Shown here in pieces: positions 31,845-41,698 of a DNA stretch of 64,000 nt. Source of the DNA: Pseudomonas sp. SDI (GTDB lineage Bacteria; Pseudomonadota; Gammaproteobacteria; Pseudomonadales; Pseudomonadaceae). The stretch lies in the NCBI RefSeq assembly GCF_003105155.1, contig NZ_QETK01000025.1:1-64000 (forward strand). Direction: 5' to 3'. Below the pieces are notes generated by a model. It saw nothing but the letters and a program-made list of their open reading frames with translations. It was not told the DNA's origin and did no database searches. The position numbers were made by a program, and so were the translations under genes. Each line of letters begins with the position of its first letter. The first letter of the stretch is position 1.

Positions 31845-33559
31845 TCGAGCTCTGGCCGCAATGGCTGCGTCCCGCCTGGCTGCTGCTGGTCCCGCTGCTC
31901 GGCTGGCTGCTGTGGAAGCTCTGGCACCGGCAGAAACGCGCCGGGCGCTGGCAGATGATCCTGCCGCCAGCGTTCCACGCCGTGCTCCTCGGTGGCGGTA
32001 ATGGCCGCGACAGCAAGCTGCCGTGGATCGCCCTCGGCCTGGCCTGGCTGCTGACCCTGCTGGCCCTGGTCGGGCCCAGCTGGCAACGCCTGGAAGACAG
32101 CCACCAGCGCCCGGCCGACCCACTGGTGATCATGCTGGAGCTGACCCCCTCGATGCTCGCCGCCGACAGCCCGCCAAACCGCCTGGAACAAGCCCGACGG
32201 AAGATCCTCGACCTGCTCGAACACCGCCGCGACAGCCAGACCGCGATCATCGTCTACGCCGGCAGCGCGCACACGCTGGTGCCGCTGTCCGACGACCTCG
32301 CCACCAGCCGCAACCTGCTCGAAGCGCTCGACCCGACAATCATGCCGCAGGCCGGCCAGCGCGCCGACCTCGCCGTGCGCAAGGCCCTGGCCCTGCTCGC
32401 TCAGGGCGGCCTGGGCCAGGGCCGTCTGCTGCTGATTGGCTCGTCGCTGAGCGAGCAGGAGCGCGAAGGCATCGTCCAGGCCCTCGGCCGACAAGGCCCG
32501 AGCCTGCTGATGCTCGGCGTCGGCACGGCCGACGGCGCGCCGGTGCAGCAGGCCAACGGCGAGCTGATCAAGGACGCCGACGGCGCGATCCTGCTGCCGC
32601 GCCTCGACAGCCCCGGGCTCAAGGCGTTTATCGGCAGCACCGGCGGGCGCTACCGGCATGCCCGCATCGACGACCTCGACCTGCGTGGCCTGGGCCTGTT
32701 CGACAGCCTGCACAGCCTGCGCGCCGAGGGCCAGACGGTGAAACTCGACAGCTGGGCCGACCAGGGTTACTGGCTGCTGTTGCCACTGCTGTTGCTGGCC
32801 GCCTGTGCCGGCCGGCGTGGCTGGCTGTTCTGTCTGCCGCTGTTGCTGTGCCTGCCGCAGCCGAGCTATGCCTTCGACTTCGACGACCTCTGGCTGCGCC
32901 CCGACCAGCAAGGCCAGCGCCTGCTCGAACAGCAGCGCCCGGCCGATGCTGCGAAGCACTTCAAGGACCCGCAATGGAAAGGCCTGGCGCTGTATGAGGC
33001 CGGCGACTATGCCGGCGCCGCCCGCCAGTTCGCCCAGGGCAACAGCGCCGCCGCCCACTACAATCGCGGTAATGCACTGGCCCGCAGCGGCGAGCTGGAA
33101 GCCGCGCTGGACGCCTACGAGCAAGCGCTGGAGCGCCAGCCGGAGCTGGCGGCGGCGCTGACCAACCGGGCCCTGGTCGAACAGCTGCTGCGCCAGCAGG
33201 ACGCCGCCCCCGAGGCCGAGCCGGATCCCGGCAACGAGCCCGAGCAACCGTCCAGCCAAAGCCTGCCGACCGACAGCGCCAGCAACGGCCAGGCGTCCAG
33301 CAGCAGCGAGGGCGACAGCGAACAGCCGAGCGCGACCAGCGCACAACAGGACAACGCCAACCCGGACCCGAGCCGGCCGCCCAGCCAGGCCGACGACGAA
33401 ACCACCCGGCCGCCACCACGGCCGACCGCCAGCAGCCTCGACGCCGAACAGCGCCAGGCCCTGGAGCAATGGCTGCGGCAAATCCCCGACAACCCGGCGG
33501 AGCTGCTGCGGCGTAAATTCTGGTACGAACAGCAACAGCATCAGGAAACCCGTCGATGA
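31841..33559 (+). CDS. VWA/TPR membrane protein (BatB/BatC-like)
   Basis: This 572-residue protein combines a VWA domain (about 85-290), a transmembrane segment (about 308-325), TPR repeats (about 365-455, e.g. AAAHYNRGNALARSGELEAAL) and a low-complexity tail rich in Ser, Gln, Asp and Pro (about 455-540). The VWA metal site is degenerate: DxSxS reads ELTPS and the TDG motif is replaced by IGSSLS, so it probably does not bind metal, unlike the preceding BatA. ATG 31841 with the ATGA overlap is chosen over an earlier in-frame start. It fuses functions often encoded as separate BatB and BatC. Confidence 0.88.
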   Translation: MIELWPQWLRPAWLLLVPLLGWLLWKLWHRQKRAGRWQMILPPAFHAVLLGGGNGRDSKLPWIALGLAWLLTLLALVGPSWQRLEDSHQRPADPLVIMLELTPSMLAADSPPNRLEQARRKILDLLEHRRDSQTAIIVYAGSAHTLVPLSDDLATSRNLLEALDPTIMPQAGQRADLAVRKALALLAQGGLGQGRLLLIGSSLSEQEREGIVQALGRQGPSLLMLGVGTADGAPVQQANGELIKDADGAILLPRLDSPGLKAFIGSTGGRYRHARIDDLDLRGLGLFDSLHSLRAEGQTVKLDSWADQGYWLLLPLLLLAACAGRRGWLFCLPLLLCLPQPSYAFDFDDLWLRPDQQGQRLLEQQRPADAAKHFKDPQWKGLALYEAGDYAGAARQFAQGNSAAAHYNRGNALARSGELEAALDAYEQALERQPELAAALTNRALVEQLLRQQDAAPEAEPDPGNEPEQPSSQSLPTDSASNGQASSSSEGDSEQPSATSAQQDNANPDPSRPPSQADDETTRPPPRPTASSLDAEQRQALEQWLRQIPDNPAELLRRKFWYEQQQHQETRR

Positions 33560-35181
33560 GTCGCGTCTGCGCCCTCGTTTTCAGCCTTTTACTCGCCCTG
33601 CAGGTGCAGGCCGCGAGCCTGCACGCCAGCGTCGACCGCGCCCGCCTCACGGCCGGGGAAACCCTGGAGCTGACCCTGGAGAGCGGCGACGTGACCCAGT
33701 TCGGCAAGCCCGACCTGGCGCCCTTGCAAGGCCAGTTCGAGGTCCGTGGCACCCGCCAGGTCAACAGCCTGACCTCGCTCGACGGGCAGAACGAAGCCAC
33801 CACCCGCTGGATCGTCACCCTGCTGCCGCGGCAGAGCGGCAGCCTGGAAATTCCCGCCCTGCAACTGGGCGAAGCGCGCAGCGAGCCGCTGCAGTTGCAG
33901 GTGCTGCCGGCCGAAACCAGCAGCGCGACCAACCTGGCCCCGGTGTTCATCGAAGCCAGCCTCGACGACAGCAGCGTGTACGTGCAGGCCCAGGCCGTGC
34001 TGACCTTGCGCATCTACCATTCGGTGTCGCTGTACGACGACAGCAACCTCAGCCCGCTGCAGCTGACCGAGGCCAAGGTCGAGCCGCTAGGCGAGTCGCG
34101 CACCTACGAGAAAGCGCTCAATGGCGTGCGCCATGGGGTGATCGAGATGCGCTATGCTATCTACCCGCAGCAAAGCGGCGAGCTGAGCATTCCGGCGCTG
34201 GCCTTCAGCGCCACCACGGTCGACCGCGAGGCCGAAGCGGCCAGCGGCACCGTGCGTAGCGGCAAGCAGGTGCGGGTCAGCTCCGCGCCCCTGACCTTGC
34301 AGGTGAAAGGCCGCCCGGCCGACTACCCGGCCGACCAGCCGTGGCTGCCGGCGCGCAGCCTGAGCCTGGAGGAGCATTGGAGCCCGGACCCGGCGCAGGT
34401 GCCGACGCAGATCGGCGATTCGCTGACCCGTAGCGTCGTGCTCAAGGCCGAGGGCTTGTCCAGCGCGCAACTGCCGAGCCTGCCGGGCACCGAAGTGGTC
34501 GGTTTGCGGCGCTACCCGGACCAGCCGCAGTTGCGCAACCAGATCAACGACCGGGGCCTGCTAGGCAGCCGCGAGGAGCGCGAAGCACTGGTGCCCACGC
34601 ACAGCGGCGTGCTGGAGCTGCCGAGCCTGGAGGTGGTCTGGTGGAACACCCGCGAGGATCACCTGGAACACAGCAGTTTGCCGGCGCGCCGCCTGCAGGT
34701 GCAGGACAATCCTGCATTGACCGCCGACGCGCCGGCCAATACCGGCGCCGTGGAGCAGCGCCCGCTGTGGCCGTGGCAGTTGAGTACGCTGCTGCTGGCC
34801 TTGACCACCCTGGCCGGGTTTGCCCTGTGGTGGCGGGCGCGCTCGCAGCCGGCAGTGCTGCGTGCGGCGCAGGCCGGGCCGAGCCCACGGACCCTGCTCG
34901 ACGACCTCAAGCGGGCGTGCCTGGCCAATGACCCGCAGGCCACCCGTCAGGCACTGGACGCCTGGGCGCGGCAACAGCCGGAAACCCTGGCCGACATGGC
35001 GGCGCGTTTTGTGCCGTTGTCGGATGCACTGGATGGCCTGAACGGCGCGCTGTACAGCGAGACCGGGCAGTACTGGCAGGGCGAGGACCTGTGGCGGGCC
35101 ATCGGCACCATCCCGGCGGCCGAGCTGGGGCAACTGGCGACCGGGGAAAACGGCAGCTTGCCGCCGCTCTATCCGAAATAG
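33556..35181 (+). CDS. BatD-like protein
   Basis: This 541-residue BatD/oxygen-tolerance family protein has a signal peptide (about 1-20, VFSLLLALQVQAAS), a large beta-rich periplasmic region with repeated Ig-like parts (about 25-400), one transmembrane helix (about 413-432, LSTLLLALTTLAGFALWW) and a short cytoplasmic end. BatD proteins accompany MoxR-VWA complexes and are linked to envelope stress. It overlaps the previous gene by four bases and ends the operon: a REP pair follows 13 bases after the stop. Confidence 0.9.
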   Translation: MSRVCALVFSLLLALQVQAASLHASVDRARLTAGETLELTLESGDVTQFGKPDLAPLQGQFEVRGTRQVNSLTSLDGQNEATTRWIVTLLPRQSGSLEIPALQLGEARSEPLQLQVLPAETSSATNLAPVFIEASLDDSSVYVQAQAVLTLRIYHSVSLYDDSNLSPLQLTEAKVEPLGESRTYEKALNGVRHGVIEMRYAIYPQQSGELSIPALAFSATTVDREAEAASGTVRSGKQVRVSSAPLTLQVKGRPADYPADQPWLPARSLSLEEHWSPDPAQVPTQIGDSLTRSVVLKAEGLSSAQLPSLPGTEVVGLRRYPDQPQLRNQINDRGLLGSREEREALVPTHSGVLELPSLEVVWWNTREDHLEHSSLPARRLQVQDNPALTADAPANTGAVEQRPLWPWQLSTLLLALTTLAGFALWWRARSQPAVLRAAQAGPSPRTLLDDLKRACLANDPQATRQALDAWARQQPETLADMAARFVPLSDALDGLNGALYSETGQYWQGEDLWRAIGTIPAAELGQLATGENGSLPPLYPK

Positions 35182-35193
35182 CGCCGGGCCCTA

Positions 35194-35282
35194 GCGCGGG
35201 ACGAGTCGGGTCGCCGCATCGCCGCTCCCACAGTGAACCGCGTGGTGGCTGGCTTTTGTGGGAGCAGGCTCGTCCCGCGATG
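35194..35282. repeat. REP pair between batD and sbcD
   Basis: Two inverted REP units (GCGCGGGACGAGTCGGG... and GTGGGAGCAGGCTCGTCCCG, the first slightly degenerate) lie in the 164-base gap between the Bat operon and sbcD. The pair may end or stabilise the upstream transcript. Confidence 0.8.
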
Positions 35283-35345
35283 AAGCACCCACACCTTCCG
35301 CTACGGGTTACCATACTCGGCCTCTGCCCCCCCACAGGACTCCCA

Positions 35346-36587
35346 ATGCGTCTGTTTCACACCTCCGACTGGCACCTGGGACAAACCCTGCATGGCCAGG
35401 AACGCGACTTCGAACACGCCTGCTTCCTCGACTGGCTACTCAGCCAGCTCAACCTGCGCCAGCCCGACGCCCTGCTGATCGCCGGCGATATCTTCGACAC
35501 CGTCAACCCGCCGGTCAAAGCCCAGGAACGCCTCTACGACTTCATCGTCCAGGCCCACGAGCAGCAGCCCAAGCTGACCATCGTGATGATCGCCGGCAAC
35601 CACGACTCCGGCTCGCGCATCGAACTGCCCGCCGCACTCATGCGTCGTCTGCGCACCCACGCCATCGGCCGCGTGCAATGGCTCGACGACGGCGTGCTCG
35701 ACAGCGAGCGCCTGCTGATCCCGCTGACCAACAGCAAAGGCAAGACTTGCGCCTGGTGCCTGGCCCTGCCCTTCCTGCGCCCGGCCGAAGTCACCGGCGC
35801 CGCCCTTGGCGACGACTACCTGCGCGGCATCGCCCAGGTCCATGAACGGCTGATCGCCGCCGCCGTCGAACGGCGCAACGCCGGCCAGGCACTGATTGCC
35901 GTGAGCCACGCGCACCTGGCCGGCGGCTCGGTCTCGGAAGACTCCGAACGCAGCCTGATCATCGGCAACGCCGAAGCCCTGCCGGCCAGCCTGTTCAGCA
36001 AGGACATCGACTACGTCGCCCTCGGCCACCTGCACAAGCCACAACGGGTCAACCGCGAAGAGCGCATCCGTTACAGCGGCTCGCCGATCCCGCTGTCGTT
36101 CTCCGAGATCGACTACAAGCACCAGATCCTCGAAGTCGAGTTCGACGGCGCCAACCTGGCCAGCATCGAACCACGCCTGGTGCCACGCGCCGTGCACCTG
36201 CAACGGCTCGGCCCGGCGCCGCTGACCGAGGTGCTCGAACAACTGGCCGAATTGCCGGTGGTCGACCTGCTCGAAGACCCGCAGCGCCAACCCTGGCTGG
36301 AGGTGCGCGTGCGTCTCGACGAACCGCAACCCGACCTGCGCCTGCAAATCGAAGCAGCGCTCAACGGCAAGGCCGTGCGCCTGGTGCGCATCGCCGCCGA
36401 GTACGCCGGGCGCGCTGCCGCCGATGGTGACGACGCGTCAGCACTGGTGGAACTGGGCCAGTTGACCCCGCACGAGCTGTTCGGCCGCGCCTGGGAACAG
36501 GCCTACGGCAGCGCCGTGGACGAACAGACCCTGGCCGATTTCGCCCAGCTGTTGCAGGACGTGCAACAGGAAGAGGAGCAGCCATGA
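35346..36587 (+). CDS. sbcD: SbcD nuclease subunit
   Basis: SbcD is the Mre11-like phosphodiesterase of the SbcCD complex, which cuts DNA hairpins and processes double-strand ends. The 413-residue protein shows the five phosphoesterase motifs: SDWHLGQ, GDIFDTV, GNHDSG, SHAHLAGG and GHLHKPQ, all with metal ligands. ATG 35346 begins MRLFHTSDWHLG, the normal N-terminus; longer frames upstream run through the REP and are not credible. It overlaps sbcC by four bases (ATGA), so the subunits are made together. Confidence 0.96.
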   Translation: MRLFHTSDWHLGQTLHGQERDFEHACFLDWLLSQLNLRQPDALLIAGDIFDTVNPPVKAQERLYDFIVQAHEQQPKLTIVMIAGNHDSGSRIELPAALMRRLRTHAIGRVQWLDDGVLDSERLLIPLTNSKGKTCAWCLALPFLRPAEVTGAALGDDYLRGIAQVHERLIAAAVERRNAGQALIAVSHAHLAGGSVSEDSERSLIIGNAEALPASLFSKDIDYVALGHLHKPQRVNREERIRYSGSPIPLSFSEIDYKHQILEVEFDGANLASIEPRLVPRAVHLQRLGPAPLTEVLEQLAELPVVDLLEDPQRQPWLEVRVRLDEPQPDLRLQIEAALNGKAVRLVRIAAEYAGRAAADGDDASALVELGQLTPHELFGRAWEQAYGSAVDEQTLADFAQLLQDVQQEEEQP

Positions 36588-39500
36588 AGATTCTCGCCAT
36601 CCGCCTGAAGAACCTCGCCTCGCTGGCCGGCCCCTTCGAAATCGACTTTACCGCCGAGCCGCTGGCCAGCGCCGGCCTGTTCGCCATCACCGGCCCCACC
36701 GGCGCCGGCAAGAGCACCCTGCTCGACGCCCTGTGCCTGGCGCTGTTCGGTTCGGTGCCGCGCCTGAGCAGCATCGGCCGGGAAACCAAACTGCCGGAAG
36801 TCGACAGCGAAATCCTTACCAGTGACCCGCGCACCCTGCTGCGTCGTGGCACCGGCAGCGGCTATGCCGAGGTCGATTTTGTCGGCATCGACGGCCACCG
36901 CTACCGCGCCCGCTGGGAAACCAACCGCGCCCGCGACAAGGCCACCGGCAAGCTGCAAGGCAGCCGCCAGAGCCTGCACGACCTGGACAGCCAGCAATTG
37001 CTGAGCAACCAGAGCAAGCGCGAGTACGAGCAACTGATAGAGGCCCGCCTGGGCCTGAACTTCGAGCAGTTCACCCGCGCCGTGATGCTCGCACAAAGCG
37101 AATTCAGCGCATTCCTCAAGGCCGACGACAAGGAACGCAGCGAGCTGCTGGAAAAGCTCACCAACACCGCCATCTACAGCCAGCTCGGCCGCCGCGCCTA
37201 CAGCAAGAGCAAGGCAGCCGAAGACGCGCACAAGGCGCTGGTCGAACAGGCCAGCGGCATTACCCCGCTCAGCGCCGAGGAACGCGCCGAGCTGGATGCG
37301 CAGTACAGCGAAGCCCAGCGCCTGCTCAAACTGGAGCAGGCACAGTTGCGCCAGTTCGAACTGCAACGCAGCTGGCTGGCCGAGCTGCTGCAATTGCAGG
37401 AGCAGCTGCGCACCGCTAACGAAGACCTGCACAGCGCCCAGCAGCATTGGCAGCAACTGGCGGGCGAGCGCCTCAACCTCAGCCGTCTGGAGCAACTGGC
37501 GCCGCAGCGCCATCAGTTCGCCCGGCAACTGGAACTGGCCGCCCAGCTCACCCCGCTGGCCGCCGCCATCGCGGGCCAGCGCCAACAGCAGGTTGAATGG
37601 CAGGCGCGCCAGCAACAACTGGACGCCGAGTTGAGCGCCGCCAGTGCCGCGCTCAAGACCGCCATCGCGGCACAGGCCGACAGCGCACCGCAACTGCGCC
37701 AGGCATTCGCCGAACAGAACACCCTGGCTCGCCTGGATCAGGAACTGAATGCCCAGCTGGCACTGGTGCGGCAGGCCGAACAGGCCAGCAGCGAAGGCCA
37801 GCAACAGCTGCACAACCTCAACCAGCTGCAACAGCGCAACCGCGAACGCCTCGAAACGGTCGCCAATCAGCTTGCGCAAAGCGCGACACTGGCCAGCCTG
37901 GGCGACGCCTGGAACGCCTACCGCGGCCAGTTGCAGCAATTGATGCTGATCGGCAATCGCCTCAGCCAGGGCAACGACGAACTACCAGCGTTGCAGCAAC
38001 GTGCCGCCGCCGCCGCGCGGCAGTTCGAGGAACAGCGTGCAGCGCTGGCCCTGCTGTTTGTCGAAGCCGCTGCCGAGCCCGAGGCACTGGCCGAACAGAT
38101 TGGCCTGCTCGGCACCCTGTTGCAGGACAACCGCAAGCAGCAGCGCGGCATCGAGGAACTGGCGCGGCTGTGGGGCAGCCATCAGGAACTGGAGCAGCGC
38201 GTACTGGACCTGCGCCAGCGCCAACAGGCCGCCCAGCAGCAACGCGAGCACCTGATTGCCCAAGGCCTGCAGGGCAAGACCGAGCTGACCGCGGCCGAGC
38301 AGGCACTGAGCGTCACCCGCCAGTTGCTCGAACGCCAGCGGCTGGCCCGCAGCGCCAGCGTCGAAGAGCTGCGTGCGCAGTTGCAGGACGACCAGCCATG
38401 CCCGGTCTGCGGTAGCCAGGAACACCCCTATCACCAGCCCGAAGCGTTGTTGCAAAGCCTCGGTCGCCACGATCAGGACGAGGAAGCCAACGCCCAACGC
38501 AACGTCGACCAGCTCAAGGCGCGGCTCGACGAATTACGCACGCAACTGGGCGGGGTCAACGGCCAGATCAAGGAATACCTGCACCAACTCGAACAGCTGG
38601 GCGCACAACAGCAAGCGCTGCTGCCGGGCCTGGAAGCGCATCCGCTGTACCCACAACTTGCCGATCAGGACGCCAAGGGCCGCAGCGCCTGGCTGGAACT
38701 GCAACTGCGGCGCCTGAACGACGATATCGGCCGCGACGAGCAACGCCAGGCCACCCTGCTCAAGCTGCAACAGGACGCCGCCCGCCTGCAACAGCAACTG
38801 CAGGCCAGCAGCGAAGCCAGCCAGCAGGCCAGCCAGCACCTGAGCCAGCAGCAACAGGCACTGAGCGCCGACCAGCAGCGTCTCGACCAGGAACTGGCCG
38901 GCTTCGCCGAGCTGCTGCCAGCGGAGATTGTCCAGCGCCTGCGCGAACAACCCTCGGCGACGTTCCTGCACCTCGATCAGCAAATGGCCGAACGCCGCGA
39001 GCAGCTAGAGCGGCAAAAGGACGAGCAGGACGAGCTGAACGAACGCCAGCAGCAACTGGACAAGCTCCAGTTGCAACAGCAGGCGCGCCAGCAGAAGCAG
39101 GAAGAACTGCAACAGCAGCTCACCACGTTGACCGGCCAGCAATTGCAGGCCCGTGCAACGCTGGCCTCGCTGCTCGGCGAGCAGACCAGTGCCGAGCACT
39201 GGCAGCAACACCTGGAGCAGGCCATCGAGCAGGCCCGCAGCAGCGAAGCTGCGGTCAACCAGCAGTTGCAGGATGCGCGCACGCGCAGCGTCGAGCTGGC
39301 CACCGCGCTCAAGGCCGAGGAACAGCGTCAGCAGGCGCTGGAACAGGAAAACCAGCAGTTGCAGGCGCTGATCGGGCAGTGGCGGCAGGCGCACCCGGAA
39401 CTCGACGATGCCGGCCTGAGCGAACTGCTGAGCATCGACGACGAGCAACTGACACAACTGCGACAACGCCTGCAGAACGCCGAAAAGGCCATCGAACAGG

Positions 39501-40231
39501 CCAGCGTGCGGGTTCAGGAGCGCGAGCAGCGCCTGCAACAGCATCAGGCCCAGGGCAATGGCGCGTTGACCGCCGAGCAGCTGGAAGCGGCGCTGGCCGA
39601 GGCCCAGCAACAACTGGCCAGCCGCGAGCACGAATGCGCCGAACTGCGCGCCCGGCAGAGCGAAGATCAGCGCCGCCAGCAGGCCAATCAGGCATTGGCC
39701 GAGCGTACCGCCCAGGCCTATGCCGAGTGGCAACGTTGGGCGCGGCTGAACGCGCTGATCGGTTCGGCCACTGGCGACGTGTTCCGCAAGATCGCCCAGG
39801 GCTACAACCTCGACCTGCTGGTGCACCATGCCAACGTGCAACTGCGTCAACTGGCCCGGCGTTACCGCCTCAAGCGCGGCGGCAGCCTGCTCGGCCTGCT
39901 GGTGCTGGACACGGAGATGGGCGACGAGCTGCGTTCGGTGCATTCGCTGTCGGGCGGGGAAACCTTCCTGGTGTCGCTGGCGCTGGCCCTGGGGCTGGCC
40001 TCGATGGCCTCCAGCACCTTGCGCATCGAATCGCTGTTTATCGACGAAGGTTTCGGCAGCCTCGACCCGGAATCGCTGCAACTGGCCATGGATGCCCTGG
40101 ACGGCTTGCAGGCCCAGGGCCGCAAGGTCGCGGTGATTTCCCATGTGCAGGAAATGCACGAGCGCATCCCGGTGCAGATCCAGGTGCGGCGTCAGGGCAA
40201 TGGCTTGAGTAGCGTGGAGGTCAGTGGATGA
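36584..40231 (+). CDS. sbcC: SbcC ATPase subunit
   Basis: SbcC is the Rad50-like ATPase of SbcCD (1215 residues). Walker A is TGPTGAGKSTLLDAL (about residue 35-49). A very long Gln-rich coiled coil runs from about 190 to 1060, broken by the zinc hook CPVCGSQEH at about 606. The C-terminal ATPase half contains LSGGETFLVSLALALGLA and Walker B-like LFIDEGFGSLDPE. It overlaps sbcD and the GST gene by four bases. The complex keeps long palindromes out of the genome, relevant because REP pairs, palindromic repeats, flank this operon. Confidence 0.96.
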   Translation: MKILAIRLKNLASLAGPFEIDFTAEPLASAGLFAITGPTGAGKSTLLDALCLALFGSVPRLSSIGRETKLPEVDSEILTSDPRTLLRRGTGSGYAEVDFVGIDGHRYRARWETNRARDKATGKLQGSRQSLHDLDSQQLLSNQSKREYEQLIEARLGLNFEQFTRAVMLAQSEFSAFLKADDKERSELLEKLTNTAIYSQLGRRAYSKSKAAEDAHKALVEQASGITPLSAEERAELDAQYSEAQRLLKLEQAQLRQFELQRSWLAELLQLQEQLRTANEDLHSAQQHWQQLAGERLNLSRLEQLAPQRHQFARQLELAAQLTPLAAAIAGQRQQQVEWQARQQQLDAELSAASAALKTAIAAQADSAPQLRQAFAEQNTLARLDQELNAQLALVRQAEQASSEGQQQLHNLNQLQQRNRERLETVANQLAQSATLASLGDAWNAYRGQLQQLMLIGNRLSQGNDELPALQQRAAAAARQFEEQRAALALLFVEAAAEPEALAEQIGLLGTLLQDNRKQQRGIEELARLWGSHQELEQRVLDLRQRQQAAQQQREHLIAQGLQGKTELTAAEQALSVTRQLLERQRLARSASVEELRAQLQDDQPCPVCGSQEHPYHQPEALLQSLGRHDQDEEANAQRNVDQLKARLDELRTQLGGVNGQIKEYLHQLEQLGAQQQALLPGLEAHPLYPQLADQDAKGRSAWLELQLRRLNDDIGRDEQRQATLLKLQQDAARLQQQLQASSEASQQASQHLSQQQQALSADQQRLDQELAGFAELLPAEIVQRLREQPSATFLHLDQQMAERREQLERQKDEQDELNERQQQLDKLQLQQQARQQKQEELQQQLTTLTGQQLQARATLASLLGEQTSAEHWQQHLEQAIEQARSSEAAVNQQLQDARTRSVELATALKAEEQRQQALEQENQQLQALIGQWRQAHPELDDAGLSELLSIDDEQLTQLRQRLQNAEKAIEQASVRVQEREQRLQQHQAQGNGALTAEQLEAALAEAQQQLASREHECAELRARQSEDQRRQQANQALAERTAQAYAEWQRWARLNALIGSATGDVFRKIAQGYNLDLLVHHANVQLRQLARRYRLKRGGSLLGLLVLDTEMGDELRSVHSLSGGETFLVSLALALGLASMASSTLRIESLFIDEGFGSLDPESLQLAMDALDGLQAQGRKVAVISHVQEMHERIPVQIQVRRQGNGLSSVEVSG

Positions 40232-40821
40232 TTCTGTATTCGTTCCGGCGTTGCCCGTATGCCATGCGCGCGCGCCTGGCGTTGCGCTACAGCGGCTGCG
40301 CGGTGGAGATCCGCGAGGTCAGCCTGAAGGCCAAGCCGGCCGAGATGCTGGCGCTGTCGCCGAAGGGCACGGTGCCGGTGTTGAGTGTGCAGGGCCAGGT
40401 GCTGGAGGAAAGCCTGGAGATCATGCGCTGGGCACTCGCCCAGCACGATCCGCAGGACTGGCTATTGCGCGCCGATGCAGCGGCGGCCGAACAGGCCGAG
40501 ACGCTGATTGCGCGCAATGACAGCACGTTCAAGCTTCAGCTCAATCACTACAAGTACGCCGAGCGCTACCCGGCGCATTCGCGGGAGGCGTACCGGGCAC
40601 TGGCCGAGGACATCCTCGGCGACCTCGACGCGCGGCTGGCGCAGCGCGACTACCTGCTGGCCGAACACCCGAGCCTGGCGGATGCGGCGTTGCTGCCGTT
40701 CATTCGGCAGTTCGCCGGGGTGGAACCGGCGTGGTTTGCCCAGGCGCCCTACCCGCATCTGCGGCGGTGGTTGCAGGGATGGCTGGACTCGACGTTATTC
40801 ACTGCAATCATGGCGCGCTGA
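40228..40821 (+). CDS. Glutathione S-transferase-like protein
   Basis: This 197-residue protein has an N-terminal thioredoxin-like GST domain containing RRCPYAMRARLAL (CPYA, as in glutaredoxin-like GSTs) and PKGTVPVLSV (the cis-Pro glutathione loop). A helical C-terminal domain (about 85-190) follows. It overlaps sbcC by four bases. Redox or ligand-transfer role cannot be fixed; the CPYA motif suggests a Cys-based rather than Tyr/Ser mechanism. Confidence 0.85.
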   Translation: MILYSFRRCPYAMRARLALRYSGCAVEIREVSLKAKPAEMLALSPKGTVPVLSVQGQVLEESLEIMRWALAQHDPQDWLLRADAAAAEQAETLIARNDSTFKLQLNHYKYAERYPAHSREAYRALAEDILGDLDARLAQRDYLLAEHPSLADAALLPFIRQFAGVEPAWFAQAPYPHLRRWLQGWLDSTLFTAIMAR

Positions 40822-40823
40822 AA

Positions 40824-40866
40824 AGCATCGCCGGCAAAGCCTGTGGAGCCGACGTTGCCGGCGATC
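40824..40866. repeat. REP-like palindrome, second type (core CGCCGGC)
   Basis: GCATCGCCGGCAAAGCCTG and GACGTTGCCGGCGAT form inverted arms just past the GST stop codon. The core differs from the CGGGACGAGCCCG type and matches the repeat at 54941-55087. Confidence 0.65.
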
Positions 40867-40970
40867 TGCCGCACAGCGGCAGGGCACCTGATATTTCTGT
40901 CAGTAGACGCCGTTGTCAATCTCACGACTAATAGGCTCTACCGCATTCATGGTGCACAGGAGTGACGTTG

Positions 40971-41693
40971 ATGAACGCGCTTTGTTTAACCGGCTATGTC
41001 CTTTTACTGTCGTTGAGCAGTTGCACTACCGCCTTCGCACTGGATGACAACGAAGAAATCACCGACGCCAGCACAAGTAACGACTATCTGGTCTACTCGG
41101 TGACCTGGCAGCCCAGCTTCTGCGTACTGAAACCGGCAACGCCCGGTTGCGCTACACCGCCTGCAGCCTTTCTCACCCATGGCATTTGGCCGTACAACAA
41201 AAGCACTGCGGAAAAGACCAATCGTCATCCGCAATTCTGTAATACCGCGCCCAGTTGCCAAGCCGGAACGACGTGCGAGATCAGCGCCGAACACCTCACC
41301 GCAATCACCACCGACCCGCAGATTGCCAGGCTGGTAACCGCTGACCCGGCGGGCATGTTCAAGCATGAATGGAAAAAGCACGGCACCTGCTCGGGCAAGC
41401 TCGATACCGACTATTTCCAGGACATCGTCAAACTGCGCAAGGTGGTGAAATTCAAGAACAACCAACGTGAACAGGCGTTCAATACCTGGGTTGGCGGCAG
41501 TGTCGATTTCGCCACGCTTAAAGAGGCATTTCCGAGCAATACCTCGTTCCGCTGCTTTGTCAAAGACGACAAACAATACCTGCACGAAGTGTTCTACCTG
41601 ATCACCGCCGATGGCCAACCGTACGAGAATGACCCAACGCTGCAAATCGGTATTACCTGCCAGCAACAGCCGACCTTTATTCCAGGCGCGTAA
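40971..41693 (+). CDS. Secreted RNase T2 family ribonuclease
   Basis: This RNase T2-family enzyme of 240 residues has an N-terminal signal peptide (about 1-24) and both catalytic blocks: FLTHGIWP (CAS I) and HEWKKHGTC (CAS II), the latter with the second catalytic His. These nucleases cut RNA without base strictness via 2',3'-cyclic phosphates, in periplasm or outside. Eight or more cysteines suggest disulfides. ATG 40971 is chosen because AGGAG lies eight bases upstream; GTG 40962 would be too close. It is a monocistronic gene, convergent with the small secreted protein. RNase T2 is patchy in bacteria, so acquisition is possible. Confidence 0.92.
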   Translation: MNALCLTGYVLLLSLSSCTTAFALDDNEEITDASTSNDYLVYSVTWQPSFCVLKPATPGCATPPAAFLTHGIWPYNKSTAEKTNRHPQFCNTAPSCQAGTTCEISAEHLTAITTDPQIARLVTADPAGMFKHEWKKHGTCSGKLDTDYFQDIVKLRKVVKFKNNQREQAFNTWVGGSVDFATLKEAFPSNTSFRCFVKDDKQYLHEVFYLITADGQPYENDPTLQIGITCQQQPTFIPGA

Positions 41694-41698
41694 ATATT

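Noticed and set aside
28377..35181. MoxR-VWA operon considered as a novel ATPase defence system
   Set aside because: Order and families match the known core MoxR-Bat operon of pseudomonads.
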